From the NCBI GenBank assembly GCA_020310875.1, contig MU260055.1:803001-867000 (forward strand): a stretch of DNA of 64,000 nucleotides, in the 5' to 3' direction. Positions 57,741 through 64,000 of this stretch are shown one piece after another. The DNA is from Ceratopteris richardii (Eukaryota; Streptophyta; Polypodiopsida; Polypodiales; Pteridaceae). How positions within the stretch are numbered: position 1 is the stretch's first letter; the number at the start of each line of letters is the position of its first letter. Both the position numbers and the translations under genes were made by a program. The notes under the pieces are model-generated. The model worked only from the letters and a program-made list of their open reading frames with translations. It was not told the DNA's origin and searched no databases.

Positions 57741-58351
57741 ATTTACAACCCAAAAAATGATATTATAATGAATTCAAAGATGGCGCATCAAATTTCTAAC
57801 TTCTTGTGTTAGGAAAATTGAAAAATGCAAACTTGATATTTCTTAAACTTTTTGTTGCTTTTGCCATTTGATTTTGTTATCTAAACCTTATGTAGTCATC
57901 ACTTATCACAAAATTTCCCAAAACAAGATGTATTCAATCAATGAATGCCCTACAAAATTTGACTACTAGGGAATTTGAAAAATGCGAATACACTTTTTAT
58001 TGATATTCTTGAAGGTAACATTTCTGAGGTTCCTTTTCTTGTCACTTATAGGCTTCACTGATGCTTCAACTTTGCTGGGGGAATTATCTAGTTGAAAGAA
58101 ATTTGAGTGTTTGTAGGACAAGAGAAGAGAAGAAGAAGAAAGTCATGTTGCATCAAAAATACATGTGCCTTGTTTAAAATAAATGATTACAATAGAGTTT
58201 TCTTGCAAGAATAAGACAAATTACTCATCGTGCATAACACTTTTGGGGACTAAGTAGGTGAGGTAATCAACAAAGATCTGGTAGAGAATAGGCCTATCAA
58301 ATTTTCAAACTTAATTCTCATTAAACACTAATCTTTATCACTACATATCAT
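57741..58351. other. No gene seen
   Basis: AT-rich, no long frame, no repeat recognised. A purine run (AGAGAAGAGAAGAAGAAGAAAG) lies near 58120. Confidence 0.5.
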
Positions 58352-58814
58352 TGTAAATCCTATTTTTGGTAGTTTCAACTCCATTTTATGTAGGTAGTTT
58401 GAAGCTTCACAAATACTAAAAGAGCTTACATTTCATTTTTCACTTTTTTTGGAGCTCATTTGAGCCTTCAAATTATTCTAGGAACCTAAGTCTTAAGTAG
58501 GTCGGACATTAAGTTTGAAGTAGGCCAAAACTAGTGAAAACCTATAAAAGAATCTTGAGAGTTCACTTTTGAGGTTGGTTTTATTATGAAACTTTGTATG
58601 AGGATTTCTTAAATGAAATATTCCATTGTTCTACTCTTTGTTCCACCTTCTCTTTGCATGTGTGTGTATGTGTGTGAATGTCATTGTGCTTTTCACTCAT
58701 GCACTTGTGCAATCCTATCCCTTACAGTCACCATACCATCCTCACTTCTCTGTAGATTGACATTTATGAGGTAGAACTCCTTAATGTTGGTACTTCCATT
58801 GTGTTAGAGTGAGA
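58352..58814 (+). repeat. K1: Gypsy LTR, solo or truncated
   Basis: TGTAAATCC to GTTAGAGTGAGA, homologous to K2 (minus) and K3 (plus). TATA-like CCTATAAAAG at about 58543. No primer site follows and no pol precedes it, so it is a solo LTR or orphan end. Confidence 0.75.
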
Positions 58815-59036
58815 TTCCTCACTTTTTGTTCACTTGATACACTATAGAGATAATAAAAAAGGGCCTTTCTAATAATCGAATATGAGAGAATTCTGGTAGC
58901 AATTGAGTACTGCATTAAATGGGTTGATTCCATTGCATTGTAAGATAATAGGGCTAGTAATATGGAAAATTTTTTGTATTAGAATTTCCTAATATGTTTT
59001 AGGTGTTCAATTAAGCTATATCCAATCATGGAGCTC

Positions 59037-59542
59037 TATCACTCTAGCACAATGGCAAGTACCAATGTGAGGAGATCCACCTCATAAATGAAAATCCGTG
59101 GAGACATGAGGATTGGTATGAAGACCATGAGCAAGTGAAGAGACAAGTGTGTGAGTGACAAGCACACAAGCATCCACACACATACACACAAACATGCACA
59201 CACAAGGTAAGGGCAAAGAGTGGAACAATGGAAGGTCTTCGATTACAAAATAACTCTCTTACAAAGCCCAAATCTATAACAAGCTAACCCCAAAAATGAG
59301 CTCTCTAGCTCTTTTTATAGTTTTTTGAGTAATTTTGGCCCTGTTTTGAGTCATTTTTATAGTTTTTTATAGTTTTCGAGTGTGTGGCCTAGTTAAAAAT
59401 TAGGTTCTAGGGCTTAGTTGAGAGCTCAAACAGAGTCTAAAAATTATGAAAATTGGTAGGATGATACTTCTAATATCCTCAAGCTCAAGGAATCCTAGAC
59501 TTGGACAAAATGGAGTTGCAAAAATGCGAAATGATATTTACA
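59037..59542 (-). repeat. K2: 3' LTR of N
   Basis: The minus strand reads TGTAAATATC to CTAGAGTGATA, homologous to K3 with a TATA region in AACTATAAAAAGAGC. About 220 bp separates it from K1, giving an inverted LTR pair. Confidence 0.75.
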
Positions 59543-60890
59543 ATGGTTTTCCGTGATGAAAATCACTATTTTTATAGGGATTTCTTCTGAAAAATTGACA
59601 TGTGCTTCTTGGAGCTCCCTACATGCTTGTTCTTCTTGTGTGTCCGCTTCTTTGATGTGTTCCTATACCTTGTGCTTGACCTTGAGTGTCAACGCTCCCC
59701 CCTCTCAAGTCTGTCATCCTTGACATACCCTTGTTAGAGTGGGTGTTCCATGTAGTACTCTGAGGGGTAGTGTCCATCATGTATCCACAAGAGCAGTGTG
59801 GGTTCCAAGTGTAGCAAGGTTGGTTTTCCTTTTCTTCAACTGCTAGCCGGTGTAAGTATTGTTCCCTTTGCATGTAGTTCTTCCTTGGATTCTAGCATGA
59901 ATGTGTCATTGTGAGCTTGCAAAAACTACAAGTTGCTCAAAAGAGGTTGTCAATGTTGATTAATGTTGATTTTGAGTAGCGGTCAACTGGGCATTGCTTC
60001 ATAGGTACTGATGTTGTAACCTTGATTTCCTCTAGATCTTGCAAACATGGGTTTTCATAGTTTTCATGCAAGTACTAATGACCTAGAATGAATGATGGGT
60101 AAGTGCATTAGTGCATGGGTTTAAAAAAATATGTGCCTTGTGCATGGCCTTGTAATGTAGCCCTATGCATGCTTACTTGGGGAATGCATTGGAAGAAATA
60201 TGGTGCAAGAAATTGGGTCTTGAGTGAAGTGGTCAAGGGTATGCTGACAAAGAGGTTTCCTAATCTATCATGGTTATGGTATTGCCAAAGTGAAATTGGG
60301 TCTTGAGTGAAGTGGTCAAGGGTATGCTGACAAAGAGGTTTCCTAATCTATCATGGTTATGGTGTTTCCTAATCTATCATGGTTATGGTGTTACCATACT
60401 TTCTGTATCCTACCTCTATGGTCACAAAGGGACATTAATCAATTATTCGAGAAGCAAGTACACTTGATGCTTGGCACATGGCCATGTGATATCATGGGGC
60501 TTCAGGATTGACATCTAGGCCAAGTTTTCTTAACTTATTTCATCTAATGCACTCTCTGGCCTCTGCCTGTGCTTCTTCTCTAACCCTTAACTCTTCTTCT
60601 TTGCACTTCTTAGCAGTGTTGAGTCTCATTAGCATATCCTCTATAAGAGGTTCTTGATATATATTGAATCAACATTCGTTAATATAGTTTGGCAAGATGT
60701 CACCTTTTAGAGTGGCCAATTGAACTGCACCACTTCTGAATGTTCTATTAATGATCATTGGTCCATATCCTCCTTTTTCCAATTTAGGGACATGCTTCTT
60801 TATTGTATAAACCAAAACTAGGTCTCCCTCATTTAATCATTTATCCTTGATGTGGCCATCAAAGTATGCCTTCTATCTTTTCTTTGCATT
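59543..60890 (-). other. Tail of N between integrase and LTR
   Basis: About 1.3 kb without a recognisable domain. A purine run (AGAGGGGGGAGCG on the minus strand, 59692-59704) may be a polypurine tract. It holds a recent 83-bp tandem duplication at 60209-60390. Confidence 0.5.
60209..60390. repeat. 83-bp tandem duplication with a partial third copy
   Basis: GAAATTGGGTCTTGAGTG... at 60209 and 60292 is identical over ~70 bp; GTTTCCTAATCTATCATGG recurs a third time at about 60364. The near identity indicates a recent event. Confidence 0.9.
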
Positions 60891-60899
60891 GTAGATGCA

Positions 60900-61790
60900 T
60901 GTTGCCCCTCATAGCCTAGTCTCACCTAAGCATTCTAGATCAAATGTCCTAAAAGACAACTCGTGTCCATTCCACTCATGCTCTTGTTCTACTTTTAAAG
61001 CTGGGTTAGGAACTGCAATGGTGACACAACGTTCTATCCGAAGACCATCTGAAATGGGGTGGCATTGAGTATCGTTTTGTAGGCAACTCGATAAGCCCAA
61101 ATAGCATGATGAAGCTATTTATCCCAATCAGAGCATTTATTATTTACCAATTTTGTCAATACATTACATAAGATCCTATTTGTGCTCTCGGCTTGTTCAA
61201 TAGCTTATGGATGATAGGGGGTAGACTTCTTATGTATTACCAAGAATTCTTGGAGAAGGTTTTCAATGACCATTGAAGAAGTGCACGCCTTTGTCACTTA
61301 CTTACTCTATTGGTAACCCGTATCTAATGAACACGTTCTCGAATAAAAACTTAACTGTCATTTGAGCATTCTGCTTTGTCATGGCCTTTACTTCTACCCA
61401 CTTTGTAACATAATCTGTGGCTACAATAATGTACTCTGCATGGGTGTTTCTAGCTGGGGGGTTAATAGGTCCTACAAAGTCTATACCCCACTTCACGAAT
61501 GCACGTCCTCCCATCATTTCTCTCAAAATCATCTCATCTTTTCAAATCGGATATTGTGCACATTGGCATATGTCGCATTTCTTCACATACATATATGCAT
61601 CCATATGAAGAGTGGGCCACCAAATTCCTGAGAATAGAATGGTTTTTATTACTTGATCGACCCAAAGTGTCCACCTGGAACACCACAATGTGCAGTTTCT
61701 AAGACTTTCAAATAGTCCGATTAATGAACACACAATCTTAAGTAACCATCTTTGCCTCTTCGGTATAGGTTGTCACCCACTAAGGCATAG
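60900..61790 (-). pseudogene. Gypsy integrase remnant of N
   Basis: The minus strand shows the zinc part (GIWWPTLHMDAYMYVKKCDI), then MMGGRAFVKWGIDFVGPINP and YIIVATDYVTKWVEVKAMTK, and further on PNPALKVEQEHEW-like text from the C-terminal part. The HH and CC residues are recognisable. Several breaks. Confidence 0.85.
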
Positions 61791-62348
61791 TCTTGAGCCT
61801 CTTGCTCCATGCTTTGTTTTCTTGCTAGACTAGCCTCATTGGGTAGTGTTCCTGATCTCATCTACCAGTGGACCGCTCCATTCTGGAATTAACGACACAT
61901 GGTAAAGGGTAGCATGCTCCATTGGGGCTCTTTCTTGACACAGTGGACAATTCTTAATCTACTCATGTATTTCTCTATCCATGCTAGGCCAATACACTCC
62001 TAAACATTTTAGATTCTACAATGTTTGTTGTTTAGAATAGTGATTTCTTAGCAATCCTACATGGGCTTGTTGCAACCAACTGCTACACAACAAGCTAGTA
62101 CACCCTCTGTATCTTGTTTGTACATACTTCGTGCCAATATTTGATATTTTTTGTGATTTTATAATTTCATCTATGTTCGTTTTCACATTCTTATTTGCAG
62201 GTCCAAAGGTTAGGATAGGTATCAACTTATTTGCCCTTTTCGGAACAACTTCTAAATTAGCAATCAAGCATAATCTGGCAATGATGCCTAATCATTTTTT
62301 TCTAAACTTACTTCCAATTAAGAGTGATTTTAATCACTACCCAAACAT

Positions 62349-62829
62349 TGTAAATCCTCTTTTGGTAGAATGGACTCCATTTTGTTCAAGATGAGGAGTC
62401 CTCAACCTTGAGGAGTGTTAAAAGTAGCTACATATCAATTTTCATAGTTTTTAGATTCCGTTTGAGCCCTCAAATAAGCTCTAGAACCTAACTTTTTACT
62501 AGGCTGGATACTAGGTCTGGACAGGGCCAAAGCTAGTAAAAAATACTATAAATAGAGCTAGAGAGCTCATTTTTGGGGCTAGATTGTTAGTGATTTAAGC
62601 TTGTGTAAGAAACTTTTTGACTAATGCAAAGAACTCCATTGTTCCTCTCCTTGTTCTTGCCTTGTGTGCACGTGTGTGTGTGTATGTTGTGCATGCTTGT
62701 GTGCTTCTCACTCACGCACTTGTGCCATCACTTGCTCATAGGCTTCATACTAGTCCTCACGTCTCCATAGATTGACAATTATGAGGTGGATCTCCTCACA
62801 TTGGTACTTGCCATTGTGATAGAGTGACA
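62349..62829 (+). repeat. K3: 5' LTR of M
   Basis: TGTAAATCCTC to ATAGAGTGACA, 481 bp, with TATA box CTATAAATAG at about 62547. Homologous to K1 and K2. Confidence 0.85.
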
Positions 62830-62836
62830 CAAAATT

Positions 62837-62854
62837 TGGCACCGTTGCCGGGGA
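62837..62854 (+). other. Primer binding site of M
   Basis: TGGCACCGTTGCCGGGGA, the type common in plant Athila/Tat Gypsy elements. Confidence 0.85.
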
Positions 62855-62859
62855 GAGAG

Positions 62860-64000
62860 CTCTGAGGATGCATGTATGATGGTAAGACATAGAGTTGAGA
62901 CATTGGAGTCATAGGTAAAAGTTATACTATTCTCATTTTTCATCATTTTTTCTTGTTTTTTGCATCACCATCATCATCCTCACCACATCCCACCTCCATC
63001 TCCACTTTCACAAAAATTTCAGTTTTTTTATCATGTCCCCTTCGCACCTCATTTCTCTCCGAGTGCCGTCGATTCTCTCCGTCTCTCCCGTATTCTTTCT
63101 CATTTCGCACCTCATTTCTCTCTCGTTTCTTCCTTCGTGTCCAAGTGCCGCCGATTCTCTCTGTCTCTCCCGTATTCTGCTGCGCGCAATCCGACATGTT
63201 GCAGGGACGCAGCACTAGCCAACTTCTTCTCTCTTCGAATCCTTCTGCACAGAGCCGCCGTCGCACCTCTCCAACTCTGCGTTAACAACACGTCGACTGC
63301 CTCTCCATGTTTTGCGCGTTGACAGCTGATCCACCTCTCTCTCCTCGGGTAGCCAAGCCGTTCATCTGCGCTATGAAGCCTATCTCTCTCTATCCTCGCC
63401 GTTCTCTCTCCGACTCATCCGACAAGTCCTACAAAATCTGCGTCGTCATAATCTCCCCGTAGCTCTCTCTCAACCCTTGCGTCGCCGCCCATAGTGGGAG
63501 TCGCTCTCTCTCTCCTCTGTATGAGAACTTGAGAAGTAGCGTGAGCCTCCGCCTACTTCCTCCGTCTATTGTGCCACGTAACAAGCCACACAGCCACGTA
63601 ATCCGTCCATATCCCTCTCCGTGTGATAGGAGCAAACGACAGGTCAATCTCTGTGCATGTGCCGCCATCAGGTCTCTGCAGCGTGTGTCAGCCCGCATCT
63701 CTCTCTCTTTCCCTCGTATATCAGTAGCCGCCGCCATCTGGACAATCTCCATGCCTACTTTCTCGACAGAGAATCGCTTCATGTTTCTCTCTTCGATGTG
63801 TTTTTGCAAGCGGCAACCAAGTTCTTTCTCTCTCCTACATGTTATGCCCAGCTGTTTAGACACGATGTCTACGCCCACGAAAATCACTCTCTCCTCCAAC
63901 CTTTTCTGTCACTAACCAGACATCTGTCACTCTCTGCGCATAGAAAAACGGCAGAGACCAATTGAAAAAAAAATGTCTCCGTGATGAAATACATGACACA
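62860..64000 (+). other. CT-rich, CpG-rich leader after the M primer site
   Basis: Composition differs sharply from the rest of the window: many CTCTCTC runs and frequent CG dinucleotides (GCCGTCG, CCGCCG, CGTCG). Several frames of ~100-150 codons exist on both strands, but their Ser/Leu/Arg composition follows the CT bias and none resembles a known protein. An imperfect tandem repeat lies at 63041-63178. Confidence 0.5.
63041..63178. repeat. Imperfect tandem repeat in the M leader
   Basis: TTCGCACCTCATTTCTCTC ... GTCTCTCCCGTATTCT occurs at 63041-63096 and again, with an insertion, at 63104-63178. Confidence 0.8.

Larger units (their letters stand above)
59037..62348 (-). mobile_element. Element N: Ty3/Gypsy 3' part with LTR K2
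   Basis: The minus-strand order is RNase H/integrase linker (62016-62267), integrase (60900-61790), a long tail, then LTR K2 (59037-59542). It breaks off on the right exactly at the start of the M LTR, so M probably inserted there. Same family as P. Several breaks. Confidence 0.75.
62349..64000 (+). mobile_element. Element M: 5' end of a K-family Gypsy element, cut by the window edge
   Basis: LTR K3 (62349-62829), primer site, then 1.1 kb of leader with no gag visible before the window ends. The LTR has canonical TG...CA ends. How whole it is cannot be judged. Confidence 0.75.

Noticed and set aside
62953-63965. Genes of 100-150 codons in the M leader
   Set aside because: Overlapping frames on both strands follow the CT bias; no motif or initiation context favours one.

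Overview
This is plant nuclear DNA, AT-rich, and built almost wholly of LTR retrotransposons inserted into one another. I recognise no complete host gene, rRNA, functional tRNA or CRISPR array. Ty1/Copia pol with tRNA-iMet-type primer sites, Ty3/Gypsy elements with the TGGCRCCGT-type primer site, nested insertions with target duplications, and old mutated copies all point to a seed plant with a large repeat-rich genome (a gymnosperm would fit, but the sequence does not prove it).

Layout: 1-3368 Copia 3' part (A, +). 3369-6388 Copia 5' part (B, -). 6389-10195 LTR element L copy 1 (-). 10200-23345 a second B-family Copia (D, -) split by a whole Gypsy element (G, +, 11255-20643). 23350-25032 old Gypsy pol (P, +). 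25033-27420 Copia 5' part (C, +). 27420-29940 3' part of an LTR element carrying an unfamiliar coiled-coil ORF (Q, +). 29941-30076 Copia RNase H scrap (S). 30090-33010 a non-coding block of microsatellites, a direct duplication and two long hairpins (T). 33010-34688 unrecognised. 34689-40690 a Copia LTR plus gag (R, +), split by a whole Copia element (E, -, 35088-39570). 40690-53028 L copy 2 (+), whose LTR is split by element H (44175-52997). 53030-57740 Copia remnants J1 and J2 around an LTR fragment (I). 58352-62348 Gypsy LTR K1 (+) and element N (-) with LTR K2. 62349-64000 5' end of another K-family element (M, +).

Three insertions can be dated relative to their targets because flanking duplications survive: G in D (CACT), E in R (TAATC), H in L copy 2 (ACGT). 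By eye the LTR pairs differ by about 4-5% (E, G) and 2-3% in the alignable front part of H, so these are the younger layers; the surrounding fragments are older.

The most unusual object is H. It has long LTRs, one Gag-like ORF with a CX2CX4HX4C knuckle, and no visible pol, so it looks like a gag-only, trans-mobilised element. Each of its LTRs contains the first ~29 codons of the host gene for 60S acidic ribosomal protein P2. Directly after these comes a ~13-monomer tandem array (82-bp monomers in a 163-bp dimer) in which every monomer ends in a polypyrimidine-CAG, and half carry a plant-type branch-point CTAAT. The LTR's TATA box lies upstream, so captured exon and array should both be in the RNA leader. 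Also worth a second look are tRNA-like Pol III boxes in the L LTRs, coiled-coil ORFs between pol and 3' LTR in G and Q, and paired 37-nt-arm hairpins in block T.
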